From positions 62,001-126,000 of the forward strand of contig JAPDRN010000071.1 of NCBI GenBank assembly GCA_030247855.1: 64,000 nt of DNA. Direction: 5' to 3'. This document shows, in pieces, positions 1-10,959 of the stretch. This stretch comes from Knufia peltigerae (taxonomy: Eukaryota > Ascomycota > Eurotiomycetes > Chaetothyriales > Trichomeriaceae). Within the stretch, counting starts at the first letter, position 1. Each line of letters opens with the position of its first letter. The notes under the pieces were generated by a model. It was not told the DNA's origin. It saw nothing but the letters and a program-made list of their open reading frames with translations, and did no database searches. Both the position numbers and the translations under genes were made by a program.

Positions 1-1163
1 GTACGAAGGATTCCTGCAGCCTCTCTCCAGTTGTCGTCGTAGGCTGTGTACATGTCAGAGCCACCATAAACCACCGAGGGAGAGCCAGGGACGTGTAAAA
101 CAGCTCTGGTCGATGCGGCATTGGGTGTGAGCGTTGGCTGGGGCCAGTAAGCCAGCGATAGCGATGTCAGTGTGCGAAGTTCCGCGGCCAGCGAAAGCAT
201 TGAAGACCATGATGCTACCTTTATGTTTGCCGGTGAGACAGCAAGTGATAGGTGCTTCAGATTGACAAAATTTACTGTGGCTTTTGGGCCTGTAAGAGGC
301 AGCGAATTTGATGCATCGCCGATGTCAGACTCTGCGTCCCAACTATCCAATGCCTCGGACGACCAGGCAGATTGTGTAGAAGCGGCGTCGGACTTTGTTG
401 CCGGTACCTGCTTCGTTACCAAGTCACGCTCGAGTTGCTTGAATGTAGTCCACAAACCAAGACCATTACTCAAATCGAGTCGGTGCACCTCGATACGATC
501 TTCCGGGTCATTATTATAATCATTGAGAAATAGTGGCCGAAGGGGATTGATCGGGGCCTCGTTGTAGACAGCAATATAACTTAGAAGCGTCTCCTTCAAA
601 TTCGCGGGCACAGCTGGGAAATAAAGTTGATCATTTTCAACGTGCCAGGACCAGTTGCTGGCGAACTTCTTCAGCGTCAAATGCTGCAGCGATCTGGCGG
701 GAGGGAATGAGCAGCCGGGCAACTTGCTCGTCCGGACTTGGATTCGTTGCCCGCCTCCTCCTTCGGTATGATAACCGGCCGTAGTACTAGCAGCCCTCAC
801 CAAAGCCGGGGCATGGATGCTGTCGGTCAGCCAGCTGCGAGGTGGCGGTGGCCCAGGTATGCGCCGCAGACGGCTAGGACCATTGTTGGAACGGACCTGG
901 GGGAGGACAGGTGCAGGAGGAGGAGGCAGATCGAGCACACTTCTCAGAGCAGGAGGAATAGAAGCAGCGGTATTGGCCGGCGCGGCCGGAGGTCGAGGTT
1001 CATTTCTCCTCTGGAGAAGCCTGGACTCGCGGATCAGATCGTTGACACTTCGTTGTGCAGGTTCATTGTGGGCGTGGGAGGCCTTGGAAGACGACGACAG
1101 AGTATGTGGCGTGCTCGATTGCGGTTTGGTTAGAAGCGCCTTTTGTTGATGCTTTTTGGGCAT
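1..1163 (-). CDS. Leucine-rich-repeat-like conserved fungal protein, C-terminus beyond window
   Basis: An open frame runs on the minus strand from an ATG at 1163 to the window edge, giving 387 residues with no stop. The start reads MPKKHQQKALL. The first ~130 residues are low-complexity and proline-rich (PPPPAP, PPPPR runs). A more ordered part follows, with a tryptophan-rich block (NWSWHVEND) and leucine-rich segments (HLSLAVSP, LRTLTSLSLAYWP) that resemble LRR strands. The layout recalls a conserved, uncharacterised Pezizomycotina family; I do not know its function. The 3' end lies outside the window, so length and C-terminal domains cannot be judged. Plus-strand frames overlapping it are shadows. 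No intron is needed in the visible part. Confidence 0.75.
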   Translation of the reverse strand, partial: MPKKHQQKALLTKPQSSTPHTLSSSSKASHAHNEPAQRSVNDLIRESRLLQRRNEPRPPAAPANTAASIPPALRSVLDLPPPPAPVLPQVRSNNGPSRLRRIPGPPPPRSWLTDSIHAPALVRAASTTAGYHTEGGGGQRIQVRTSKLPGCSFPPARSLQHLTLKKFASNWSWHVENDQLYFPAVPANLKETLLSYIAVYNEAPINPLRPLFLNDYNNDPEDRIEVHRLDLSNGLGLWTTFKQLERDLVTKQVPATKSDAASTQSAWSSEALDSWDAESDIGDASNSLPLTGPKATVNFVNLKHLSLAVSPANIKVASWSSMLSLAAELRTLTSLSLAYWPQPTLTPNAASTRAVLHVPGSPSVVYGGSDMYTAYDDNWREAAGILR

Positions 1164-1879
1164 CTATCACGTAGAAAAATATAGGTCCAAGAGAAGAGAA
1201 ATGAGGGAGAAGAGACGTAAAACCACGGGTCGATGAGAAGTGTATACAAGTTATTTTGGAAGTGAGTTGAATGTGTAGATGACTGCAGGCAGAGATGCCT
1301 TGATGTCATCAACCCAATCATGCCTAAAATGCACAGAGGCCGACGCTGCTTTTGTACCGAGTTATCGTCCTCTAGTTCCAGAAGTCTGAAGACATTCTGA
1401 TGAAAAGATGCTCATAAAACACGACATAAACGTTTCCTCCCACCGCGATTTGGGCGCAGCTTTGCCAATTTCCTTCGCTCCATTGCTGCTCGTTGGCCAA
1501 CTTGCCGGCCATATTCGTACAGATAGCCCAAACTTCTGACGCAAACTTCCCATCATGAGAGTGCAACCTGGGGTATCAAGTTGACTTGCTCGCGGATTGA
1601 TGATGTTTTCGTTCCATACCCGGGATACTTAGGTTGCTTTGATCTCCTGCTCACACAAGTGACTTATGGCTCGCTGATGATTTTATCGTACTCCGCTGAA
1701 TGCTAAATTCGCGATCCTACAATTTTGTACAAATTGAATGCGAAAATGGGATGGCCACGGCGGTGCCACTGCGAGACTGAGAATCTCCTTCGGCGTCATC
1801 CAGAGGAACCTGGAGGATCCAGAAGCCAGGCAGGAAGAGTCCGTCCATATGTATATAATCCGGCCGCCTGAGTCTCGAC
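1164..1879. other. Intergenic, 5' region of the LRR-like gene
   Basis: This holds the 3' flank of mL60 and the likely promoter of the LRR-like gene, both on the minus strand. Short frames of about 64 codons at 1362-1566 have no recognisable product. I see no RNA gene or repeat. Confidence 0.5.
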
Positions 1880-2329
1880 CTAGAAGCCAGGTGGGTTGAG
1901 TCGCTGACTGACTCTTGTCCACTTTGGAAGTTCTGAAAAAAGAAAAATATTAACGAGCTAGCAGGCAAATTCCTGGAGTGAGTAGCGTACTGTGAATTCC
2001 CTTTCGATATCTCTTCTCTTTTCGATCAAAGATTGTGTACTTGTCCTTGGGAAGCATCTCCTCTTCTCGGGGCATCTCTTGATACCATCTGTCCACGGCC
2101 TTTGCCGTCATACCGCCATTGTTTTGCAGAGCCATGCTGACCGTATCGACGACCTTATCGACCAGCTTCAGTCGTTTTCGTTGTCGTGCTTTTTGCATCG
2201 AGGATAGTCGCCATGGGATTTTCCTGCAGCCGTCGCGGTCAGCAATGCCATCCATCGAATTTGAGGACGGGAAAGGAGACGATCATACCATAGAAGACCT
2301 CCCGATAAGGGGGATGTAGGTTTGAACAT
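1880..2329 (-). CDS. MRPL31: Mitochondrial large-subunit ribosomal protein mL60
   Basis: Three exons on the minus strand, 2329-2289, 2223-1991 and 1932-1880, splice into a 108-residue protein. It starts MFKPTSPLSGGLLWKIPWRLS and ends RVSQRLNPPGF. The blocks KIPWRLS..QKARQRKRL, EMPREEEMLPKDKYTIFDRK and YRKGIHKLPKWTRVSQR match the small fungal mitoribosomal protein mL60 (yeast Mrpl31), part of the 54S subunit in the mitochondrial matrix. The length is normal for the family. The first exon is only 41 bases and splits the Trp codon of LLWKIPW. The last intron splits the Lys codon of IHK. Introns are 65 and 58 bases. The protein is basic and needs no obvious long presequence. Confidence 0.9.
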
Positions 2330-2608
2330 GATGCTTCACAGATGTGAGCTCTGTCTTAGACGCGAGTTGTGGGATACTCCCTACGGAATCTGGAATGCGC
2401 AGGTTCGCAGGATGAAGTTGTTCGATTGTACTGTACGGATACGAAATTAGAGAAAATTGGAGACGGAGCTTCGGAGTGGCAGCCAATGCGGTGCGCTCCA
2501 GCTTTCACTCCCGTACAAACTTGAGCCTCCTTGGTCACTTTTTTTCGGGGAACAATACGGAGTTACTCTTGTCTGGGTCTTGCGATCAGAAATTCTTTTC
2601 GTTGTTTG

Positions 2609-3940
2609 ATGCTCCCTGCTGTGCGCAGCGCCTTGCGTACTGTATTGTCGTCGCGGGCTCGATGGATGACGGATCCCGTCAGTAAACCTCCTCCTCCTCC
2701 TCCTCCTCCTTCTCCTTCTCCTGCAGCTTCAATGGTCTCCCGCGACTACGATGACTACCTCTACTACCCCAATGCAGAGCAACCCAGCCTGTTTTGGCGT
2801 GCGGCGACTCACCAGACCCTCCTCGCCGTCTCGGCCCTGACGCGCGCCTTCCTCTACGGCCTGAACAAGACCGAAGTCCACGGCCTCCCTCGGTTCCTCG
2901 ACCTCCTCAAGTCTCGCTCGGACTACAAGACGCGCCGCAAAGGTCTGTTGACCGTTTCCAACCACATCTCGGTCATGGACGACCCTCTGATATGGGGCGT
3001 CATCCCCTTGTCGTTCGCCGCGGTCCATGGTTACATGAACCACCGGTGGTCCTTTGGCAGTCACGACATCTGCTTCCAGAATGCCCCCTTGTCGCACTTC
3101 TTCACCATGGGACAGGTTCTACCCACCCACCGCAGTGCCCATTCCCCCTACGGCGGACTCTTCCAGGCCACCATGACCGAGGGGGTGCGTCTCTTCTCAC
3201 AGATCTCGTCCCAAAACGCTGCCCTGTGCCCGTTCAGCAGTCCACAACGTTCTCGACAACATACGCACCCTGAACCCAGCTGGCCAAGGGACTGCGTCGA
3301 CCCCTTCTCCGACGTTGCGCTCTCGCCCGCCTACCTTTCGCAACCCAATGACGTGCGGTGGTATCACGCCCCCTCCCGCTACGCCAGCAACGCGTACAGC
3401 TGGGTCCACATCTTCCCCGAGGGCATGATCCATCAAGCCGAAGATCAGACGATGAGATACTTCAAATGGGGGGTGGCAAGGCTGATCCTCGAACCCCTCG
3501 AAGCCCCGGACGTGGTGCCCATGTTCATCGAAGGGACCGACCAGGTCATGCACGAAAGTCGGACGTTCCCTCGCTTTCTGCCGAGGATAGGCAAGAATAT
3601 AACCGTCACGTTCGGCAAGGAGCTCGACGTGGAAGAGATGTTTGGAGACCTGCGCAAGAGGTGGCGCGAACTGGTCGATAAGGACGCCCGAGCGAGCGGC
3701 CACAGTCACTGGGATGAACTCATGCTGGGCGTCGTGCCAGAGACACTGAAGACTCACCCAGAGGCCGTCGAATTGCGCAAGGAGTGCACAAGGCGGGTAC
3801 GGGATGCAGTGCTCGACGTGAGACGGTCCCGTGGCCTACCGGACGAGGATCCCAAGTCTGGCGTGGCCGAGACGTGGCTGAGGGAGGGCCCCAAACGAGA
3901 GGGCAGGATGGACGATGGCAGCTGGGTAAAGGATGTATAG
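2609..3940 (+). CDS. TAZ1: Tafazzin, cardiolipin-remodelling acyltransferase
   Basis: A single-exon gene. Tafazzin is a mitochondrial transacylase that remodels cardiolipin using acyl chains from other phospholipids. The acyltransferase HX4D motif is visible as NHISVMDDP near 2958, and the second conserved block as WVHIFPEGMIHQ near 3402, followed by MRYFKWGVARLILEP. A hydrophilic insert between the blocks is poorly conserved. The start is uncertain: in-frame ATGs lie at 2609, 2666 and 2732. The last one (MVSRDYDDYLYYP) best fits family N-termini. The 2609 start adds an Arg-rich, amphipathic stretch (LPAVRSALRTVLSSRARW) and a run of eight prolines from a CCT repeat. I give the longest ATG model, 443 residues. 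The neighbour mL60 is divergent, about 280 bases away. Confidence 0.9.
   Translation: MLPAVRSALRTVLSSRARWMTDPVSKPPPPPPPPSPSPAASMVSRDYDDYLYYPNAEQPSLFWRAATHQTLLAVSALTRAFLYGLNKTEVHGLPRFLDLLKSRSDYKTRRKGLLTVSNHISVMDDPLIWGVIPLSFAAVHGYMNHRWSFGSHDICFQNAPLSHFFTMGQVLPTHRSAHSPYGGLFQATMTEGVRLFSQISSQNAALCPFSSPQRSRQHTHPEPSWPRDCVDPFSDVALSPAYLSQPNDVRWYHAPSRYASNAYSWVHIFPEGMIHQAEDQTMRYFKWGVARLILEPLEAPDVVPMFIEGTDQVMHESRTFPRFLPRIGKNITVTFGKELDVEEMFGDLRKRWRELVDKDARASGHSHWDELMLGVVPETLKTHPEAVELRKECTRRVRDAVLDVRRSRGLPDEDPKSGVAETWLREGPKREGRMDDGSWVKDV
2684..2724 (+). repeat. CCT/CTC trinucleotide tract
   Basis: A run of CCT triplets followed by TCT/CCT triplets. It encodes poly-Pro/Ser if the long tafazzin start is used; otherwise it is a pyrimidine-rich 5' leader. 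Confidence 0.8.
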
Positions 3941-4328
3941 AATAAAGAAGGACATTAATGCATAATCAAAAGTCTTTTCGTAGATGCGCAGAGCCAGATA
4001 TATGAATGGTTAAAGAGAGCGTCTGCGTCCGCGGACCCAAGTTCATTCCAATTGCTATAGAAGACTGATATGAGTTGGCGGAAGCACATCAAAACTTGTA
4101 TGGGCCCGCCAACATCATCCCATCGCCCACCACCTATCTAATCCAAAAGGCGCCTTCGCTGATTCTGATACTCAATCCTGTTCATCCCCAAGACCCTTTT
4201 CGTGCCGTTCAAAATTCAACTCCAAGCCCAGTAAGTATACAACAGTTGCAAGCCCCGCCCAAAATTCAATTGAATCCAAGAACAAATTCGTACTGCTCAT
4301 AAAACACCAGCATCAAGATCCGGCCGAC
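3941..4328. other. Intergenic between convergent TAZ1 and RAD21
   Basis: Presumably the two 3' UTRs. A 75-codon plus frame at 4075-4302 has no recognisable product. Confidence 0.5.
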
Positions 4329-6217
4329 TTATGCCGTGGCCTCAACTTGCTGTGATGTGGCAGTAGGATCATCGCCCGGGCTCGTCTCAGCCCAGCTGCC
4401 CCAGAGTCCTCTCTTTGCTCGAATTCTCAGAGGCAGACCCATTTCCTTGTTGGCTTTGTCTACCGGCTGCTCAACCTTGATGGCGTCTTTCGTTGCCAGC
4501 ACAAGTACTTCGAAAAACATCTTGGTGGCATCTTCCTTGCTGGTTCGGCCCTCAGGCACAAGCTCAGTGAGGAGGACCGACTTCTTCGCAGGTGAGGTCT
4601 GGGACCCATCTGCGCCACCCAAATGATCACGCAGTAAGTGAACAGCATGCTTGGTGCCGAGAGATACAGGGCCACTCTCTGAAGGGTGAAGAAGAGGAAT
4701 TGTCGTCTCGTCAAATGTGTCGTCTCCATCGAAAATACCTGCATCGTCCTCTCCGGGAACAATGTCCTCTAATCCTGGCGCGCCGTCTCCAGTAAGTGGT
4801 CGAAGTCCATCATCGACCGGGATCTCCGGGATTTGAGCTTCAAAATCCTCGATTTGCACGCCTTCATCTTCCATAAGATCATCAGGACCTTCCAACCTGG
4901 GTGATTTCTCGCTGTGCTCGTCCTCACTGAGCCCGCCAATGCCACTGTCTCGCTTGCGCTTGCGTTCACCAGATCCAGTGACCATTTCGAAGGACAACAA
5001 ACCCTGTAGTTCGGGCGCCCAGTTCCTCGATCGACCGTCATTCATAGCATTAGCCACAAAATCGCCGTTCTTCTGCATGTTCATGAGAGTGAGGAGGATA
5101 GGATCACGGGGGAGAAAGGATGGAGCACGCAAGATTTTCGATCGATCCTCTGCTTGAGCCTTGATCTGCTTGTTGTGCAGGACTGTTTCGACATCTGGGG
5201 CAAGGGGTTTCTGCTTTCGACTTCGTTGGCGCTGTTGGACGGCGACTTCCTCCACATCTTCTTCAGTGTTCAGGTTTTGGAATGTCTGATCCAGGTTGCG
5301 TAACACATCGGACCCAGCTTCTGAAAGAGATTCTATATCTCTCGGGCGGGTTTCAGCTTCGGCAGCTTCTCGCAGCTTCATAGTCTCGTCGTCGCCAAAG
5401 TCAAGTGGCGCATCAGGGATGACGTCTGTAAGCGGCTCGTCCGCTGGCCGAGGGGAATCAGCATCGTCCGCCATTGCGGTGTCCTCCCCAAAATCCAAGT
5501 TGAGATCCCCATCGTCGTGGATGAGGGCTTCCTCAGTGAGTAGGTCGCCATGGTCGGCTTTAGGCGTTGGGGCTTCTCGGCCAATATTCATGCTCACAGT
5601 CGTATCATTCAGGTCCATCTCGTCGCCATCGCCGAAGTTCAAATTGAGATCATCCTCATTGTACAATGGTTCTTCTCCTGGTATCAGCATAGACTGTGTG
5701 CTGCTCTGCTGCGGATTGAGGCTGCTAGTCCAATCTTCATCGAGATCCTGTGAGCCTGGTGCCGTTAGTGTGGGTTGTTGAGTCATGGGAAAGGCGAAAT
5801 CCATGGAGGAGAATAAGTCGTCGATGGTTAACAGTTCTGGCAGATTCAAGTCAACTGTGCCTGTCGCATGAGCAGGTAGATCATGATTGTTTGTTGACTT
5901 GAAGGTCTGCAAATAGTTAGCCAGTGCCGAAGGCAGATCGTTCTTGAGCGTACCATTCGGATCTTGACCAGTGTTTCGTTGCAATCGTCGAGTAAATATC
6001 TCGCCTTTCTTCCGTAAATGCGCACCACTCCCAACATAAGCTGGCCGCTGAGTCGCAGGGCCATGGGCTCATCTCCGCGGTCGACTATTGCTCCCACGCT
6101 GCCGGGAATGTCTGATTGAAGAATCTGTGACTTGGACAACTTTCGTTCGACATTTGACGCGAGCCAGACGCGAGCCAAAGGCCCGGTCTTAGCCAGCAAC
6201 GACGGGTCGTAGAACAT
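4329..6217 (-). CDS. RAD21: Mitotic cohesin kleisin subunit Rad21/Scc1
   Basis: Two exons, 6217-5954 and 5906-4329, with a 47-base phase-0 intron, encode 613 residues. The N-terminus MFYDPSLLAKTGPLARVWLA, with NVERKLSKSQILQSDI and MALRLSGQLMLGVVRIY, is the Rad21/Rec8-type domain that binds the SMC3 neck. The C-terminus (ELVPEGRTSKEDATKMFFEVL...LRIRAKRGLWGSW) is the winged helix that binds the SMC1 head. The middle is acidic, low in complexity and disordered, as in all kleisins, and is where separase would cut. I assign the mitotic form because of the close N-terminal match and standard length; Rec8 would be more divergent. The protein holds sister chromatids together in the nucleus. Confidence 0.93.
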
Positions 6218-6622
6218 GGAGAGTCGAATCTATGTTTGCTCTAGTTGATTACGCGGTCATGGGTTTATGGGTGTGGCAGAAGGAGGTTTTGTTGATGGAA
6301 TATATCACTGGGGGGGCCAAGTCGACGCGTCTGAGGGGCCAATGTTTTGATGTCGATCGCGGCGCAAAAGAACTGAGTAAAATCCAAGAATTGAAGGGAT
6401 GGTGAAATCGCAGTACAGCGATATGAAAGAGAAGGCTGCAGTGTGTATGGGAAGGACAGCGCAAAGAGTGTTGAGATGCAAAAGAGGTGGTTGGTGATTG
6501 CCGATGCAAGTGAAGAAGAAGTGGTGAGTGGCTGGAATGCGATCAGAGCGCAGGCCCGTTGGTAATAATCCGGGAACTCGTGACTTTTGGTGGTGTTTGC
6601 GGCGCAACATGACTGCTTATTT

Positions 6623-6642
6623 AATTAATTAGCTAATTAATT
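6623..6642. repeat. Perfect 20-bp palindrome
   Basis: AATTAATTAG followed by its exact reverse complement, no spacer. It lies in the divergent RAD21/PMR1 promoter region. It could form a cruciform or bind a dimeric factor; function unknown. Confidence 0.85.
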
Positions 6643-6690
6643 GTCCCTCTCGCTTTACCTGCCGCTTTTCTGGAAATGCCTGATGCTTCA

Positions 6691-6710
6691 CTGGCTACGA
6701 CTGGCTACGA
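6691..6710 (+). repeat. 10-bp tandem duplication
   Basis: CTGGCTACGA occurs twice in direct succession, a simple local duplication in intergenic DNA. Confidence 0.85.
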
Positions 6711-7021
6711 GTACGGGGCCACCCTGTAGCCTCACTACGGGTACTGTAAAATAGTTCGGTTTAAGAGATTGGGGGCATGGCCACTATTTAGGCTAGGCAA
6801 CTTAGGCTCTCCTAGGCGGGCCTCGAAATGGGAAATCAGCATTGTTCCAGGGGACACTCAGTCAATAATTCTTCATAATTCCTGTATGAACAAGCAGTCT
6901 TTTACCCTCTGCTCAGTAATCTATTCTGTGTCTCTTAACGTTTTACTTCTCTTTGTCAACACTCCTAGCCCCTAGAATATGCTTTGAGGGGAGTTGGCAT
7001 GTCATTCATCATAGCAGCACA

Positions 7022-7132
7022 ATGAAATCATGTCAAAACCATCACTTTCTGCGCTACCTGTCTACAATACAGAATCCGCGCCCATCAGTCGACAACGCAG
7101 CCCAGCCCGAGTTCCAGGCTCCTCCTCGATAA
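7022..7132 (+). promoter_or_regulatory. Possible uORF overlapping the PMR1 start
   Basis: An ATG at 7022, with A at -3, opens a 36-codon frame that ends in TAA at 7132. It starts eight bases before the PMR1 ATG and overlaps its first ~34 codons in another frame. If the transcript begins upstream, it could reduce PMR1 translation. The transcript start is not known from sequence. Confidence 0.35.
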
Positions 7133-10100
7133 CATCCGTCTACTCTCTACTTGGCCCTCAAGACACTGCGGACCGCCTACAGACCTCGCTCACCCAAGGC
7201 TTGTTACAAAGTGAAGCGCACGCGAGACTCGGGAAAGATGGACCCAATGAACTGCCACATGAAGAGGAGGAACCTTTATGGCTGAGATTTTTGAAACAAT
7301 TCAAGGAGACCTTGATCCTTCTCCTACTCGGTTCGGCTGCCATATCACTCTTTATTGGTAACAAGGATGACGCCGTCAGCATTGCCCTCGCCGTCACCAT
7401 TGTTGTTACGGTCGGGTTTGTGCAAGAGTATCGTTCAGAGAAATCCCTTGAGGCTTTGAATCGATTAGTGCCGCACTATGCTCACGTGCGGCGCGCTGCG
7501 ACGCCTTCTGGAGCGCCATTGAGAAATGGTTCTGAAGAGGGGGAAATCGAACTGGAACCGTTGGCGAACGGTACACCAAAGGCCACAAAGACAATACCTG
7601 CTTCCCAGCTGGTCGTTGGGGATCTGGTCCTATTCCATACGGGCGACCGAATACCTGCCGACATCAGGATCACCTTCTCCTCAGATCTCACCATCGATGA
7701 AGCCAATTTGACCGGCGAAAACGAGCCCGTTGAGAAGCACGCAGCTGCGCTTGAGAGACTGGCTCCCGTGTCCCAGCATCATGGTACTCCTGAACCATTC
7801 AATGCAGCTGGTACTGTTGGGGCTGATGTTCGACTGAATGAACAGCACAACATCGCGTTCATGGGCACATTGGTCCGGTCTGGATATGGCGAAGGCATTG
7901 TCATTGCTACAGGCGGCTCAACAGAGTTTGGAACAATTTCTTTGTCACTCCAGGAGATTGAAGCTCCGAGAACACCTCTTCAACATTCAATGGATCTTCT
8001 CGGCAAGCAGCTCAGTTATATGTCATTTGTGGTCATTGGAATTATCATGATCATTGGGCTGCTTCAGGGGAAGAAGCCACTAGATCTGTTCACGATCGGT
8101 GTTTCTTTAGCTGTAGCTGCCATCCCGGAAGGTCTGCCAATTATTGTCACGGTGACACTGGCCCTGGGAGTGTTGCGCATGGCTAAGAGGGGAGCCATTG
8201 TTCGAAAGCTGCCGAGTGTTGAGACCCTCGGCTCTGTAAATGTTGTCTGCAGCGACAAGACTGGCACATTGACACTGAATCACATGACAGTCACGAAGCT
8301 ATGGCATTTCGATGTTTCGCAACCATTCACGGTGGACACGTCGGTGCAGCCCTCTGCAGCTACCAGGGCGGTCCTTCGCATAGGCAATATTGCCAACCAT
8401 GGACGTCTGTCTCATAACACCTCGGGGACTCCAGCAACAGCTGCATCGGCTGCAGTACTCTCTTCTACCAGGGATCTCTCTGCGACAATCACCAAAAGCA
8501 GATGGCTCGGTCAGCCCACGGACATTGCGATGCTTGACCTGTTGGACACCTATGGTGAGGATGACATTCGTGACCAGATAGGTCAGAGAACGAGTGAAAC
8601 GCCCTTCAGTTCGGAACGCAAATGGATGGGCGTTGCCATCGCTAGTGCGCTCGACGACCTGACCAATGGCGTTGGTGGCGGAAACGAGACGGCATTCATC
8701 AAAGGGTCTCTCGAACAAGTTCTCAGTCGCTCAGACACTTATCTGACAAAGGATGGGCAAGAAGTAATTCTTGACGAGAACCGTCGACGTATGGCCAACG
8801 AGGCAGCCCGCGCAATGGCAGAAGAAGGGTTGCGCGTCATTGCATTTGCGAGTGGTGCCATCAGAAGCAAACCCCGGCAAAGTAGCCGGAGTTCGACTCC
8901 TGCTGGAGTTGAAAAGAAACCGGCTGGGGGTGATGTCTTTAATGGCTTGTGTTTTGCTGGGTTGGTCGGCATGAACGATCCGCCTCGGAAAGATGTGCAC
9001 AGATCAATTCGAAGGTTGATGAATGGCGGAGTCAAAGTCATTATGATCACGGGTGATGCGGAGACTACCGCTGTCGCCATCGGGAAGAAACTGGGAATGC
9101 CACTCAACCCTTCGTCGTCAGCTCTGTCATCTGTGCTGAGAGGCGATGAACTTGACCGTATGACGGAGCAGGAACTTGCGGAGGCCATCGGCAAGACCAC
9201 CATCTTTGCTCGGACCAGCCCCGACCACAAGATGAAGATCATTCGAGCACTTCAAGCGCGCGGTGACGTGGTTGCAATGACTGGGGATGGAGTCAACGAC
9301 GCACCCGCCTTGAAGAAGGCGGACATTGGAATTGCAATGGGCATGTTGGGAACTGATGTGGCGAAAGAAGCTGCTGATATGATCCTGACTGACGATGATT
9401 TTTCAACCATCCTCCGCGCCATTGAACAGGGCAAGGGCATTTTCTATAACATCCAGAACTTTATTACTTTTCAATTGAGCACGAGTGTTGCGGCGTTGAC
9501 TTTGGTCTTGTTGAGCACAATGTTTGGCTTCAAGAACCCACTCAACGCCATGCAGATTCTCTGGATCAGTAAGTTGGTTAGGTTTATGTCACAGCCTTTC
9601 GGTTGCTAACTGCATCACAGACATCTTGATGGATGGCCCTCCTGCTCAATCCCTTGGAGTGGAACCGGTTGATCCTCGTGTAATGAACCAGCCGCCTCGA
9701 GCACGGAACGCCAACGTTCTCACCAAACGCCTTATCCGCCGGGTCCTGACCCAAGCTCTTATTATCATGATTGGTACCATCAGCATCTACATCCGTGAGA
9801 TGGTCGACATTGATGATCCAAACACGACAGACAGCACTGGTACGCCACTCCACCACCGGGTGGTGACCAAGCGCGATACCACGATGACATTTACGACGTT
9901 TGTGCTTTTCGACATGTTCAACGCTCTCACGTGTCGGTCGGAGACGAAGTCGGTCTTGTTTGGTGAAATCAAGCTCTTTGGAAATAAAATGTTCAACTAT
10001 GCAGTCGCAGGTAGTCTCGCCGGGCAGCTCTGCGTCATTTATCTCCCGTTCTTGCAGCGGGTATTCCAAACCGAGTCCTTGGGGTTGTGGGACCTCATAT

Positions 10101-10213
10101 GGTTGGTGTGTATAACAAGTGCCGTTTTCTGGGTGGACGAGGCACGGAAATGGACCGAAAAGAGACGAGCTTCGGGTCTGATGCCGAGTGTTGGTTATTC
10201 GGCAAGTGTATAG
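7030..10213 (+). CDS. PMR1: Golgi Ca2+/Mn2+ P-type ATPase Pmr1
   Basis: Two exons, 7030-9568 and 9621-10213, encode 1043 residues. The 52-base intron has a GCTAAC branch point. This P2A ATPase (SPCA type) pumps Ca2+ and Mn2+ into the Golgi. Visible motifs are the actuator LTGEN (~228), M4 PEGLP (Pro366), the phosphorylation site DKTGT (Asp409), and the hinge TGDGVNDAPALKKADIGIAMG (~751). M6 has NILMDGPPAQSLG, the SPCA-type sequence; the Asn codon of this block is split by the intron. The N-terminal cytosolic segment is Ser/Pro-rich and a poorly conserved loop lies in the nucleotide-binding region. Length is normal for the family. The start ATG has A at -3. Confidence 0.95.
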
Positions 10214-10959
10214 ATTTATCAAAGACAATGATATGTCGAGGTTGAGCTGAGGTTGTACGCGGTAGTTTCTACAGAGTAGATATAGCCTAAAATCGTACTC
10301 TATGGGAGGTGACGTCGGGTATGAAGAACACAAGATCAAGATCTTCTCGTTCCGCTACACTCAAGGTTTCCCCGTTGAGAGGGCTCTGAAGAGGGAGATT
10401 TGTTCAAAAATATCAGGTCAACTCTCTAGGTAGGTATTGTAACACTGGCTCCGATTGGTACGGAATCTCGTAGATGATTTTACAGTATTAGTCATTGTCC
10501 GTCTACGGTAAATGTCCAAAGTACCACAAGAACCTCACGGAACCTGTGCAAGGTTGAATCATCACATAGAGTTTATCTTTCTTTTCGTTTTGTTTTCCGT
10601 CGGATTGCCAATCGAGTTCCAGACTGTCGAATTTATTCATCCATCTCTACACACACAAACACACACACCCACACATGCATTACTCCCAGAAGAACCGGTC
10701 GCTTTGATTTGATTGAGAAAGGATAAATTTGAAGAAAAGACCTCCCAATTCAAATATTTTGTTTGGTCATCATTCATACATATAGACCCATTACACCTCA
10801 TACCTGCCCTGCACACAACGCGTCTCATAAGTCGTCACGAATCTCAAAACGACTTGTTCGATTTCCACGGCGTTCGCTACACAAAGTCAAGGTGTCGAGT
10901 TATCGTTTTTTCGCCTCGTCATCCTTTCCTTCATCTCCAGGGCGGCCGGCCGGACCACA
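10214..10959. other. Intergenic between PMR1 and FMN1
   Basis: Contains an AC-rich microsatellite (about 10650-10678). No supported gene; likely PMR1 3' UTR and FMN1 promoter. Confidence 0.5.
10650..10678 (+). repeat. AC-rich microsatellite
   Basis: An imperfect ACAC run interrupted by AAC and CCC. Confidence 0.8.

Larger units (their letters stand above)
6218..7029. other. Divergent promoter region between RAD21 and PMR1
   Basis: 812 bases between two gene starts. It contains a perfect AT-rich palindrome (6623-6642) and a 10-base tandem duplication (6691-6710). Minus-strand frames at 6249-6610 are unlikely to be genes. Confidence 0.6.

Noticed and set aside
738..1149. Two plus-strand frames at the left end
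   Set aside because: Both are shadows of the minus-strand gene that runs through 1-1163 without a stop.
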